A model generated the notes under the pieces. The model did not search any database. It was given only the letters and a program-made list of their open reading frames with translations, and had not been told where the DNA came from. From the NCBI RefSeq assembly GCF_019320115.1, contig NC_089586.1, forward strand, positions 3,248,804-3,312,803: DNA of 64,000 nucleotides. Direction: 5' to 3'. Source of the DNA: Miscanthus floridulus. Its lineage: Eukaryota; Streptophyta; Magnoliopsida; Poales; Poaceae. This document shows positions 12,601-22,528 of this stretch, one piece after another (the stretch's first letter is position 1; each line of letters opens with the position of its first letter). The position numbers and the translations under genes were made by a program.

Positions 12601-15600
12601 GGCCCAAGTTGCAGCTGGCATGGTGAGAGAAATCCTGCACCGCCTAGCGATTGCCCAGGACACAAGGGCTTTATCCCTGGATGAGCAGTGGCTGAGGCGA
12701 AAAACTCAAGCAGCACTCGCTGGGGGATGTGCCATAACATGGCTACAGTCACACATCTCGAACCTGTGGGAAGGGGATGCGAACATGGCCTTCTTCCATT
12801 GCATTCTCGGTATCACAAGAGGAAGAACTTTATTGCCAAACTGATCACCGATGGGTGGATGGTGACCAACCAGGAGGAAAACACCAGGTGGTTTATGTCT
12901 ACTTTGAGGGGACCATGGGCACTGATCAGCTGTGGGATCACTCCATCAACCTAGAAGCACTAGGATTAGCGGAGCATGACCTACTTGCTCTTGATGTGCC
13001 TTTCACGGAGGTGTGGCAAACAGTCAAGGAGTTCCATTCCGATACGTTGCCAGGCCCAAAAAAGGGCAGGTTCTACAAGCGTTGCTGGGGAGTAATCAAG
13101 TCTGACCTCCTAGGAGGCGCTTGGTCAGTCCCAAAGAAGGTGGTTGCCATTGCCGTCAAAGACTACCACCCAATAAGCCTTATACATAGCTTCGCCAAGC
13201 TCGTAGCTAAGCTGATGGCGAAACACCTGGCATTGAGACTGCAAGAGATGGTGTTGCCCAATCCAACTTTATGCTGCTTCAACAGACAGCCAAGCACTTA
13301 CACTAGCGGAAGGAGCCCAGAATCATGATGAAGCTAGAGTGGATGATAAGGTAGAGGACATCCCATCTCCAAGGCTTCTGACAGTGTCATGGCAATTCCT
13401 TTTGTATGTACTGCGGTTACAGTTTTGGCCACGGATGGTGCGATCTGCTTTGTATGCTTCCCTTCTCTGTAATAACCCGGGTTATGCGAATGGGGAGCCG
13501 GGCGAGGAGATCATGCACAGACCAGGCCTATGGCAGGGGGAGAGTGGATGATAAGGTAGAGGACATCCCATCATCAACAAGGCCAGCAGCAATGACTGTT
13601 ACAGCCCTTGATGCCAATAGATACCTCGTGTGTCTCTCTACATGGATGATGTCGTGCCATTCCTGTGACCAGTTGTGTGGTGATGATCAAGGGCATCCTA
13701 GACCTCTCCCGGAGTGCCTTGGGTGTGCATGCCAACTTACAGAAAAGCTTGGTCTCTCCTATCCACCGTGTTCTTCGTTGCGAGGTCAAGGAATTCCAAT
13801 GTGCCTACCTTGGCTTGCCATTTTTGTCCATTCACAAGATGAACAAAGCAGATCTTCAACCTCTCATCGACAAGATAGCAGACCAGCTACCAGGATGGAA
13901 GGGCTCCCTGATGACAAGAGCTGCCGGGTGGTTCTGGTCAAGGTCATGCTAACATCGATCCCCATCTACCAGCTAATAGTGATGGCCCCCCCCAACCATG
14001 GGCTCTCAAGGCAATCGACAAAATCTGCCAGAATTCTCTTTGGTAGGGGAGGAAGGATGCAAAGGGAGGCCCTTCTTGGTTGCTTGGGTTCGGGTTTGCT
14101 GACCGCCAGAGCTTGGATGGCTCGGTATCCACAACCTTGCCATGCTAGGATGGGCCTTATGGATGAGGTGGCTGTGGTTGAAAAGAAAAACAGGGCCGGA
14201 CTAGCCATGGATGGCTTTCTCTGCATCAGTACATAGCATGCCCTGGCGCTGTTCGATATCTCAGTCATCGCAACCATCAGGAAGGGCTTAAGCGCACTGT
14301 TTCGGAGAGACAGATGGTTGCACGGCCACCACTTAACTGATTTGGCGCTGAACCTGTTTGCTGTGGTTTCTAAACATATCTCAGCTTGCCACACGGTGTA
14401 TGAGGCCCTCCCTGACCACAGATGGGTGAGGGACATAAGAGGGGCACTCAACCTCTGTCCTGGCAGAGTACCTACATGTCTGGGACCTGGTGGAGGTGGT
14501 CCTCCAGCCAGACCTCTCATTGTTCACTATTGGTGGCCACAGCCTCTCTGGTGAGTATTCTGCGAGCTCTACATATTGGGCATTCTTCCACGGCTCCTCA
14601 TTCTTTGAACATGCCAAAAGGCTGTGGAAATCTTGGGCACCTGCGCGCTGCAAGCTCTTCCTCTTGCTAGCCATCTTAGACCGGTGCTTGACTGCAGACA
14701 GGTAGACCAGAAGAGGAATGCCACACCCATCGAGCTGCACTTATAACCTGTGTGTTCGCCCTTGAGGCCTGCCATTGCATCTTTAGCTGCTTCAGCCTCC
14801 CAGACCAGCCAGCTGCGCCGATGGACAACTTTGTAGAGTTGTGGCGTTGATCAGAGCTCCTTGTATGCAAGGAGAAACACATGAGCTTCAACTCGCTGGT
14901 CATCCTGGGTGCATGGACAATTTGTAACCACAGGAATGACTGTCTTCAGAACCGGTCACCTTCCATGGAGTGCTTGCTGCAAACGGTAGGGACTGAGGTC
15001 CATCAATGGATCCTCTCGGGGGCAAAGGGTCTTATTTCCTTTCTGTTATTGTAGGGTAGTTCCTTTGGCCGGTCGTGTTTTCATATATGTATGTATATAA
15101 CAGGCGGGAATGTAACCTAAAAGACGAGTGTTCTTTGTAACAAACTACTTCTATTTGCAATGACATGCTATTACTGAAATGTAGAAAAACACCGGACACC
15201 TTGGTTACAATATTTCCAGTACGCAATTCCAATCTTCTGCTTTGTGTAATTAACTCTATATAAGATAAATTGTCAATTTTCATTTTTTTTTTGTTAATGT
15301 AGAACCTAGAACATTAATGAATTGTTAAGGTAGCACATCAGTCTAGCAGGCTAGCGGTTAATCTAGGCATTCCAATTTTTTTATGGATGGTTCATCGTTA
15401 AGACAGGATAATATCCTGACATTGCACCCTTGCCATTTGCCTTGATAATTAGGCTTTTCCATATGGATGTTTGCATCTGTTGCTTGACTGGTCTAAAATA
15501 GCCAAGTAGGTAAATATTGATCTTCGAGGATCTAACTAGGATATTGCTTCACTGTCTTTAGTGCAAGTTAACTTTTCTCAAGGACCAAATTATTGAAATA

Positions 15601-16080
15601 GGTATTGCCTCCCTTTATGCTTCAAATTTTAATGCCAACCTTTTGAAGGCACTGATATGTCCTGCATTGACTGAAAAGTACATCTGTAACATCCGACACA
15701 GATGGAAGCAAAAGCTGTAAGATCTTCATTGATATGTGGGTCTCTAATCCACCATTCTTTACCTCAGGTACCGGTATTAATGAATGCCGTGGGTGGAATT
15801 CTTGTTGGTCTTGTCACAACTTACGCAGGTGGCGTTAGAAAGGCAAGTGCCTAAACTGACATTAAATGAAAAACAGCCATGCCTTTCATTGACATCTGGG
15901 AACTGGACTCTTTTTCAGGGTTTTGTTATAGTCTCAGCTCTCCTTGTAACTGCACTGCTACAATTTGTGTTTGATGGGAAGCCACCATCACTCTACTGCC
16001 TGATGGCATTACCACTTGTCGCAACAAGCATATTCATCTACCAGAAGTATCCATATGTTGATAGGAAGAAGAAAGACTGA
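6688..16080 (+). CDS. ROCK1: ER nucleotide-sugar (UDP-GlcNAc/GalNAc type) transporter, ROCK1-like, 7 exons
   Basis: A member of the NST/CMP-sialic-acid-transporter family. Arabidopsis ROCK1 moves UDP-GlcNAc/UDP-GalNAc into the ER lumen and affects cytokinin-oxidase turnover. Exons, all in phase: 6688-6815, 9604-9652, 9732-9958, 10761-10959, 11034-11177, 15768-15842 and 15919-16080, giving 327 aa, the family's length. Diagnostic stretches are LQYGAQPLISKR (N-terminus), GSLTASGLPAAIYALQNSLL, FSILNQTK, LSGLASSLCQWASQVKK and SPDGEAIRKYGFFH, with several hydrophobic membrane segments. The tail DRKKKD carries a C-terminal KKxx signal (Lys at -3 and -4), as expected for ER retrieval. The intron after 15842 starts with GCAAGT, a GC-AG intron; the others are GT-AG. 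The codon split across 9958/10761 gives Gly where I recall Arg in Arabidopsis. Introns 1 (2.8 kb) and 5 (4.6 kb) are swollen by LINE remnants in the same orientation. Nothing visible breaks the frame, so I take the gene as intact. Confidence 0.93.
7130..9245 (+). mobile_element. L1-type LINE remnant in ROCK1 intron 1
   Basis: A 5'-truncated non-LTR retrotransposon. An open stretch of 304 codons from 7204 encodes reverse transcriptase with GDYRP-like start, SAFIKKHCIQDN, KLDISKTFDSVYW (finger/palm), GIRQGRPLSS and the catalytic box YADDAAIF near 7700. After a frame change at about 8090 the rest (to about 8644, then 8650-9060) matches the zf-RVT-like C-terminus of plant L1 ORF2. A 3' UTR-like stretch ends in a simple AATAAGAAGAAGAAG tail at about 9226-9240. 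Several frame breaks make it inactive. It inserted in the sense orientation, entirely inside the intron. The 5' limit is approximate and I did not find a target duplication. Confidence 0.8.
10319..10351 (+). repeat. (TG)n and poly-G tract in ROCK1 intron 3
   Basis: A short TGTGTGTGTGTG run is followed by about ten consecutive G. It is a simple repeat and a likely site of length error. Confidence 0.85.
11445..15060 (+). mobile_element. Degenerate LINE (L1-type) in ROCK1 intron 5
   Basis: A heavily mutated non-LTR element in the gene's own orientation. Fragments in order are an endonuclease-end-like stretch near 11454-11718 (TWSNRPASLTLVHLDR, SDHCLLLL), then from about 12500 an RT leader (ARLPGPKK-like DTLPGPKKGRF, VAIAVKDYHPISLIHSFAK, MAKHLALRLQEM). 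After a region with frame shifts follow KSLVSPIHR, FQCAYLGLPFLSIHKMNKADLQPLIDKIA (quoted only in part) and a zf-RVT-like end near 14590-14700. Stops and shifts are frequent. The block at about 11720-12480 is not LINE-like and carries short repeats, so it is probably a later insertion. Limits are approximate. Confidence 0.7.
12110..12262 (+). repeat. Short tandem repeat AGTACACCAACTACCTACTCCTAAGGTA inside the LINE
   Basis: Four imperfect copies of a roughly 30-bp unit containing GTACACCAACTACCTA followed by CTCCTAAGGTA lie between about 12125 and 12262. They interrupt the LINE homology and mark a separate inserted sequence (about 11720-12480) that I cannot identify. Confidence 0.7.
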
Positions 16081-16503
16081 TGCACATAATTGTCAGAGAT
16101 GGGAAATATCAGCAGCAGGATGTAACGCTAACCTCATCTTGTCCACAAGGCTGGAATTTGCACCGTCAAGTGGGCCAGATGTGACTCTTGAAGAGTTGCC
16201 TGTTCGTGAAGCTATATTTCAATTATCTACTGATTTATATATAGAATTAAATTAGTAGGACACTAGCCTGGAATCAGTTTCAGCAGGCAGTTGACATGCT
16301 TGCATGTAACTTCTTGAAGGAGGTTTCATATTAATGAAGTATTTACATGTGCAGCTGTCTATATTTGCACAGCATGATGAACCTACTGTATCTTCCATGG
16401 ATTGTTATTTAGACTATGTGACTTGTGACTTTTGAATATATATTTTTATGGTGACAGAAACTAAAAACCAATTATTGTGTGCTCAATCCTTCTCATTGAG
16501 AAT
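16081..16503 (+). other. ROCK1 3' UTR region
   Basis: AT-rich sequence after the ROCK1 stop with no coding similarity. It probably contains the 3' UTR and poly(A) site, but no single signal is convincing. Confidence 0.45.
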
Positions 16504-16667
16504 CTGCACTATGTTAGTTGTTTTTTTTTTTTTGGAAAAGGGTCACTTGACCCGGCCTTCTTTGGAGGCCATTGTAGGAGTCAGGGATTGAACCCTGGCC
16601 GGTCAGCTCCCACCCTTGGGGCTTTACCACCTGCCCTATGAGCAGTTCCTGCACTATGTTAGTTGTT
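16504..16667 (-). mobile_element. tRNA-derived SINE with A-tail on the minus strand, perfect target duplication
   Basis: A direct repeat CTGCACTATGTTAGTTGTT at 16504-16522 and 16649-16667 flanks a body of about 126 bp. Read on the minus strand, the body starts GCAGGAACTGCTCATAGGG, has an A-box-like GGGCAGGTGGTAAAG, a B-box-like GGGTTCAATCCC, and ends in an A-run seen as the T-run at 16521-16533. The perfect 19-bp duplication indicates a fairly recent insertion. Confidence 0.85.
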
Positions 16668-17286
16668 GGTTTTATCCTGCAATGACTCGTCTAATTCAGA
16701 TGGTTTTGCTTGTCAATTGTGATTGCTACGGTTCCCACTCGGCCAGGGCAAAGCATCATGTGCATGATGTGCTCGTTGTCCCAGCTTATGGTAGAGTGGA
16801 GGGGTTGCCATGCGATTGCTTAATTATTTATGTTGTCTCCGGTAGCATATCTGGTAGTTTTTCTACTTATCATAAGATGTGCAATCCTTGTAAATCATTT
16901 ATGTTACCTCTAGTAAATCTCATCGTTTGTCATCTTAAACTTCCATTGTCTTTCATATCACCTGATTAATTCACCACGGTGCATTGTGAAAAAGTTTCAG
17001 GTAACTTCTTTATTGAGGCAAAGTAGCAGCAGGCAAGAGTGGCACACAATCTCACTGCCAAGATGTTCCCTTCGAGTCCTCACAGATAGCAGGTAAGTTC
17101 TATGTCTACCAAACTGAGAACACACCTCTATGTTGACTATCCCATCACCAAAAACTGCAATAAGACAATAACCAGATACAAAATGAACCTGATGCTAGAA
17201 TACTCTTATCTGACGAATAATACATATCTCGTCGACACCTAGCAACCTATACCACAAGGTTCTATACAACTAGCTTCACATAACCA
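16668..17286. other. Intergenic sequence
   Basis: Between the SINE and the MITE at 17287. There is no coding similarity on either strand, including no trace of the missing cryptochrome 3' exons. Confidence 0.5.
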
Positions 17287-17517
17287 GGCCTCGTTCACTT
17301 TGTAAAAAAAGTGAACCCGATGAATAGTATCGCATTCGTCTTATTTGGCAAATATTGTCCAATCGTGGACCAACTAGGCTCAAAAGATTATCTCGTGATT
17401 TTCAACTAAACTGTGTAATTAGTTATTTTTTTTACCTACATTTAATACTCCATGCAAGCGGCTAAAAATTGATGTGATGGAGAGAGTGAAAAAAATTTGG
17501 ATGGCATCTAAACAAGG
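17287..17517. mobile_element. Tourist-like MITE downstream of the CRY1 fragment
   Basis: The left end GGCCTCGTTCACTTTG and the right end (inverse GGGCCTTGTTTAGATGCC) form imperfect terminal repeats. Internal blocks GGCTCAAAAGATTATCTCG and CTAAACTGTGTAATTAGTTA are shared in inverse orientation with the partial element at 6358-6520. A typical grass MITE. Confidence 0.75.
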
Positions 17518-17521
17518 CCCC

Positions 17522-17663
17522 ATTGGCCCCGTTCGCTTGTCTTAAAAATGGCTTGTTCGGCTTCTTTTTTCAGCCGGAATAGTGTTTTTCTCTCACAATA
17601 ATTCAGCCGGAACAGTGTTTTTCAGCCAGTTTCAGCCAAGTTTCAGACCAGCGAACGGGGACA
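17522..17663. mobile_element. hAT-like MITE at the broken end of CRY1
   Basis: The ends GGCCCCGTTCGCTTG and (inverse) GTCCCCGTTCGCTGG form the inverted repeats. The inside has repeated TTCAGCCGGAA(T/C)AGTGTTTTTCTC blocks typical of this very common grass MITE. Its right boundary coincides with the last recognisable cryptochrome codons (about 17664). Confidence 0.8.
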
Positions 17664-19479
17664 GGCCTGGTCATGGACCCACCCGGTGGCCCAGAGCTCT
17701 CTCATGCCAGCGTCGACAAGAGGGTAGCCAGTCCTCCCTTGTCTCCAAACCTTGAAGTACACCTCATTGACGACCCAGGGGAAGAACCTGAGGTGCGACA
17801 GAAGGGGCTTCTCGTGGCTGCAGGGGTGGTTGAAGGTGAGGTACCTCGAGTACTCCCGCAGGCCGATGGAGCGGAGGAATAGGGTGCAGCTCTCCTCGCC
17901 AGCGTGGTTGCCGTCGTTGCTCCACATCAGCTGCTTCATCCGGACCTGGTGGAAGACCTTGCGGACGCTGAGCTCGCCGAAGTGCAGGTACGGAGACAGC
18001 AGGGACGTGCTGGCACTGTCGGCCTTCTTGCGGTTCACGGAGTAGTCCATCAGCGGACCGTTGAGGAAGGCCGTCAGTGCCTTGTCAGCATTCTGCCACC
18101 CTTGTGACCACGCCCGCGCAAGCAGCGCGTTGCTGCCCCTCTCGGACTCGTCTTCAAAGATCAGCTCGTCCCACGGACACCTCGACAAGTCACCTGTGGA
18201 GCTCAACAAACGAAGCATTTTTCACGTCAGTGATTGATCTGCTGCAAGGACTGGGTGCCCTACAGTATGAGTATGAGCATGAGTATGAGTATGAGTATGA
18301 GTATGAGTATGAGCATCAGAACTCTGTAGGTTATGCGTTTGGATACCTGAATTGATCCTCTTGGGCGGCAGCAGTGGTGCGGCGGGGTCCGGCATGCACA
18401 GGCACCTGTTCCAGAATGGAGCGAACATGGTGAAGGGGCAGCCGTCGTCGTCGAGGACCTCCCACGGCTCGTACAGCAGATCAGCGTTGAAGGACTGCAC
18501 AGAGATGCCCTCGGCCGTCAGCTGCTCCTTCACGCGGTGGTCCCGGACCAGCGACAGCGGGTCTGCACGGCGGGCACGAGACAGCAATCGGTGAGCAACG
18601 GAAGACCGTTCGTGTCAGCCGGCCCAGTTGATAAGGTGCTAAAGTTTTTTTTTTTTTTATGATGGTTCTTGGGAGAAAACTCAACCGAAGAAGAAAGATG
18701 CAGGTTGTTTGGTGAGTACCAGTTGCTGGGCGCAAGGACTTTTTGGAATTAAAGAGGGCGACGGCGACCAAAGTTAGTAAGGCAGGATGCTAATTGCTAA
18801 ACTTGGAGTTGGTTTACGTGTGGAGTAAGGGTATTAAGGTATGAAACATCCATTAATGGCAGATATATACAAGCAAAACTGTTCATGAAAAGATCCTCTT
18901 TCTCTCTAAAAAGAAAACATATATTCTCTGCTTTACTATTTGGATCGTGAAGGACTGGATCCCCTTCAACCAGACGGAGCAAGGCTAGAAAACCAGGATA
19001 AAAATCGATTTTGGACACGAAGTCAAGCTGAAGATTTGCATATACTCTGTGGCAGCAAGAAGCCAAGAACAGCTGCAACATGTAGCAAGGCGTAACAATA
19101 TCCAGTCCAGAGTGAGAGGGATCGAACCGTAGAGGTGGTTGAAAAAGAGGTGCGTGGCGCCGGTGCTGCGGACGAGGTCGAGCAGCGCGACGACAGCGTC
19201 GTTGGAGCGGCGGGTGACGAGGCGGCCGGCGCCGAGCCGGCGGAGCGAGGCGTCCAGGTGCTTGAGGCTTTGGCTGAGCCACCACCGGAACACCCTGCCG
19301 GGGTAGTACGGCCCGTCCTCCTCGGGCGCCCACACGTACGCCGGCACGACCTCCCCGGCCGTCCGAGCGGCTGCCGCCAGCGCCGGGTTGTCCTCCACAC
19401 GCAGGTCTCGCCTGAACCAGACCACCGTCCGCATCCCCGGCTCCCCGGCGCCGCTCATCGAGGACTGCGATGCTGACAT
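17664..19479 (-). pseudogene. CRY1: Cryptochrome 1 blue-light receptor, 3'-truncated (exons 1-3)
   Basis: Cryptochromes are flavin blue-light receptors acting in nucleus and cytosol. Exons on the minus strand: 19479-19128, 18562-18347 and 18193 to about 17664, all in phase with GT-AG borders. The start is the Met of MSASQSSMSG (19479-19477), the position where I recall rice CRY1 starting, rather than the upstream in-frame Met at 19527. Motifs are VVWFRRDLRVEDNPAL (photolyase N-terminal antenna fold), SFNADLLYEPWEV, SPYLHFGELSVRK and REYSRYLTFNHPCSHEKPLL of the FAD-binding half. Homology stops after RELWATGWVHD. The rest of the FAD pocket and the whole C-terminal signalling tail (a few hundred residues in the family) are absent, and a MITE begins at the break. 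This is a gene fragment unlikely to be a working receptor, although exons 1-3 have no internal stop. Confidence 0.85.
18262..18314. repeat. (GAGTAT)n microsatellite in CRY1 intron 2
   Basis: About eight copies of GAGTAT/GAGCAT lie between exons 2 and 3 of the cryptochrome fragment. Confidence 0.93.
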
Positions 19480-20876
19480 GGCACCCTCACCCTTATCCGG
19501 CACGGCTGACCAAGAATTCCCCGACACAAGAACAAGCTCTTGGCCCTCTGGCGAGATCCGCAGCAGCTCAAGAATCGGTCAAGCAGCCAAGAACAAGCTC
19601 CTGGCTCTCTTCTATGAGTTGCGCAGGCGAATCAAAGCTGCTTCACGCACTGAGGGATGATTTCTCCGAACTGTGGAAAGGCTGGGCTGGATTGGCCTCT
19701 TCTCTTCAGAGAGACTGCAGTGGACATTGAATAATCTGACCAATCCTCTGATCTGATTGAAAAAAAAGTCCAGAGTATTTTTTTCGCTTGGAATCGATGA
19801 TGTTGCAGAGATTGGCAGAGGGGCTTTGCGAGTCTGGCAGGATGTTAGTTTGGCTATGGCTTAGGATAGTATTTTTTTTCACATAAATTAATCAACAGTA
19901 TTTCTTTACCGGCCCACCGAACGTGGCTATGGCCTGTGGGAGAGGCGAGGGTGTGGTCCAGTGGAGAGGGAGGCCTGCGGATATTGGGATTGGTTGGTTT
20001 GGATTTGCTCTCGTCTTTTCCTCTGGGCCATTTATCTCCTCGTGCTCGCCTGCGCTTGGCCTCTATAATATTCCCTCTCCATTTTTGTTTTCCTTTTGTT
20101 TTCCCCATTTTGCGTGGGAAAAGAACTTTGGTTATTAGATTCCCGTGGAACTCATACTTAGCCACTGGCAGGTGGGTTCTGCATTAGCGCCCGGAACTTT
20201 TCTTTTGCTGCGTCTGTGAGGTTATAACATTTAACTTTTTTTATTACGAAAATAAATAACTTCCTGACTGTTCGGCCGATGATTTCTGTAAAAAAAACAT
20301 TATACCATGGTTGATAAGCCAGGCTGATAAGTGAAGCGAACAGGACGAATATTCTATAAAAACACGAGACATCGTCTTCTAATACTTGAGCTAATCACGG
20401 GTGCATGTAAACAATAATTGCCAAATCCTTAATCTATTTTTTTTTGCCAGCGTCCTTAATCTATCCGAAATTTTTCACAAAGTTATTTATTTTGTGACGG
20501 AGAAGTATAATTAATGGCGAAAATATGATTTTGTTTATTCATGGCCATTGAGTGCTATACGGCGCTTCTCTATTTTGTTTATCTTTATTTCCCATTCTAT
20601 TACCAATAGTCATGTATATGTATTTAATATAATCCTCTGCCTTAACATAGGTTGTTGTACGGGGTGTTAGGATAGTCTCATTGCAGAAACTAGGTGATAG
20701 TTTTCATAGCCTAAGAAACTACCTATAAAAAACACATCTCACAATACGGAATTTTTTTTATGAGGCCCTTTCTTACTCTCAGTCTCATCCAATCCACTCT
20801 CCCCATTCAACTACAGGAAGAAACAAGCAGCCAGTCCCAATATAGTGTCTGTAGTTTCTTCTACCATCGACAAACG
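19480..20876. other. CRY1 upstream region and intergenic sequence
   Basis: Immediately upstream of the CRY1 start (19480-19740) there is moderately GC-rich sequence that may be 5' UTR and promoter. Further on, about 20262-20347 carries fragments of (C)CTGTTCGC-type MITE ends (GAAGCGAACAGGACGA). I see no gene. Confidence 0.45.
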
Positions 20877-20993
20877 GCCTGTTCGCTGGTTGGTTTCTGG
20901 GCTGGTTTGGGCTGGCTGGTGCTGGTTTATTGTGAAAGGAAAATACTGTTGACTGGCTGGTTTGGGCTGGCTGAAACCAACAAGCGAACAGGC
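20877..20993. mobile_element. hAT-like MITE with perfect-looking ends
   Basis: The left end GCCTGTTCGCTGGTTGGTTTC and the right end GAAACCAACAAGCGAACAGGC are near-perfect inverse copies over 21 bp. A GGCTGGTTTGGGCTGGCTGG repeat occurs inside. This is the best preserved member of this MITE family in the window. Confidence 0.85.
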
Positions 20994-21560
20994 TGAAAGT
21001 TTCTTTGTATATAAATTGTTTCTTCAACTTTTACTCTCTCTCTTTTCACTAAATTATTTGTCACATCAGTAAAATGCCTACTTAGCAAGATAATTAATAG
21101 AGAAAGAAACTGTGCTAGTTTGCGCATTGGGGTGCCCTCAGTGGCCTCCCAGACATGAAAAAGCTCCAGGCCTCCATCCTCACCCTAAGTGCTTAAAATC
21201 AAACGCATGGGAGAGCGCGACCATCTAGGCAACTTTGTCTACAGTTGAACCAAACAGACCTACAAGATACATGGTGTATTATCATGGTGTAACAACTAAG
21301 CACTCATTCTGGTTTGAACTTTTGCAGTAGTGAGGTTTATTAGCGCAAAGTGAGGCATGAGCTCTATCCTAAGTTAAGTTTTTTTTAGTTCAATCAAGCT
21401 TTTAGAAAAAAATATATATTAATACTCAAACAGACCTCTATAGTTCAAATAAATGCACGGGTAAGAAACATTTCGCGGAGAATCTAATAAAGCTAATTTG
21501 ATCTATACATTTGATAAAAGTTAGATAAGTTTAATTTATGACACCTAAAGTGCGCTATGA
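20994..21560. other. Intergenic sequence
   Basis: AT-rich sequence, no coding similarity and no clear repeat structure. Confidence 0.45.
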
Positions 21561-21740
21561 GGCCTTGTTAGTGGCGCTTCAAACGGCTTCAGCTCCTACA
21601 CTGTCACGAGGAGTTCTAGTTGGTGGTTCCATTTTTTTTTCCTAGTTCGTTTGCTTTGGAGAGAGGAAAATAGGTTCTATGAACAGTGGCATGAACAGTA
21701 AGGTGGAGAGGCTGGAGCCGCGTGAAGCGCCATCAAAATA

Positions 21741-22003
21741 GATTTTTTTTTATTTTAACACTTTTTGGAAACTAATTTGAAATCTAACACAATCGTTTTT
21801 TTAAACTAACACTTTTGGCCGTGCCTATTGCCCTGGCGCGACCATATGTCTGTGCCGCGCCATGTATGGTGGCGCGGCGGAGGACTGACGTGGCAGCGAC
21901 CGGAGTCGTTGACCGCTAACGGGGCAGGGCCTGCCGCGCCACCGATCTTGGCGCGGCACTGCTACGCCCTGATCTATGACGCGGTAGAGCCGAATAAAAC
22001 CGG
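21741..22003 (+). repeat. MULE left terminal inverted repeat
   Basis: Starts GATTTTTTTTTATTTTAACA and runs to GCCGAATAAAACCGG. It matches the inverse of 39279-39554 with scattered substitutions and small indels. Confidence 0.88.
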
Positions 22004-22320
22004 CCGCCGCTGCCCGCGTCCGCCAGTGGCCAAGCAGCCGCTGTTGCCCGAGCAGCGCAGCAAGGCCGCCTGGCCGCCGCGTCCACACGCGCTAGCCCTC
22101 TGCCGAGCACGCCGGCCGCTGCGGCCGCGTCCGCCCGCGCCAGCCAGCCTGCCGCCGAGCACGGCACGGCCGTCGGCCGCCCGATGCGGCCACCGAGCCC
22201 CCACGCCGGCGCGCCACCCCCTCCGGCCACGCACGACGGCTGCTTGTCGAGGATTGCACCCGTGCCTCCCGACCCGGTCTAGCGTGCTGCAGCGAGGTAC
22301 TCCCCTAATAGGTAGTAAAA
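22004..22320. other. GC-rich subterminal region of the MULE
   Basis: About 300 bp of very GC-rich sequence just inside the left TIR, before an AT-rich leader of TAGTATAGTTAG-like short repeats (22313-22470). It is open in several frames because of base composition. I see no convincing protein similarity. Confidence 0.4.
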
Positions 22321-22528
22321 TTATTACAGTATAGTTAGTATAGTTAGTAAAATTATTTAGTTTAGTTAGTATAGGTAATATAGTAAGTTAGTATAGGTAG
22401 TTTAGTTAGTATAGTTATTGAGTCTAGTTATACATTGAATTTAGTCTAATTAGTTGTTGTAGTTAACCTTGTATAGATGTTAATATTAGATTAGTTATTA
22501 CAATTATAGTTAGAATATGTATTAATAT

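Noticed and set aside
16540..16650. Possible tRNA gene (A and B boxes on the minus strand)
   Set aside because: The flanking 19-bp direct repeat and A-tail show it is a SINE; the boxes are degenerate and no cloverleaf closes.
18222..18587. Minus-strand frame extending the second CRY1 exon into His-Thr repeats
   Set aside because: The exon ends at a GT donor at 18346; the His-Thr part is the intronic GAGTAT microsatellite.
21828..22334. Pro/Ala/Arg-rich frames of up to 168 codons
   Set aside because: They come from the GC-rich TIR and subterminal MULE sequence and overlap open frames on the other strand.
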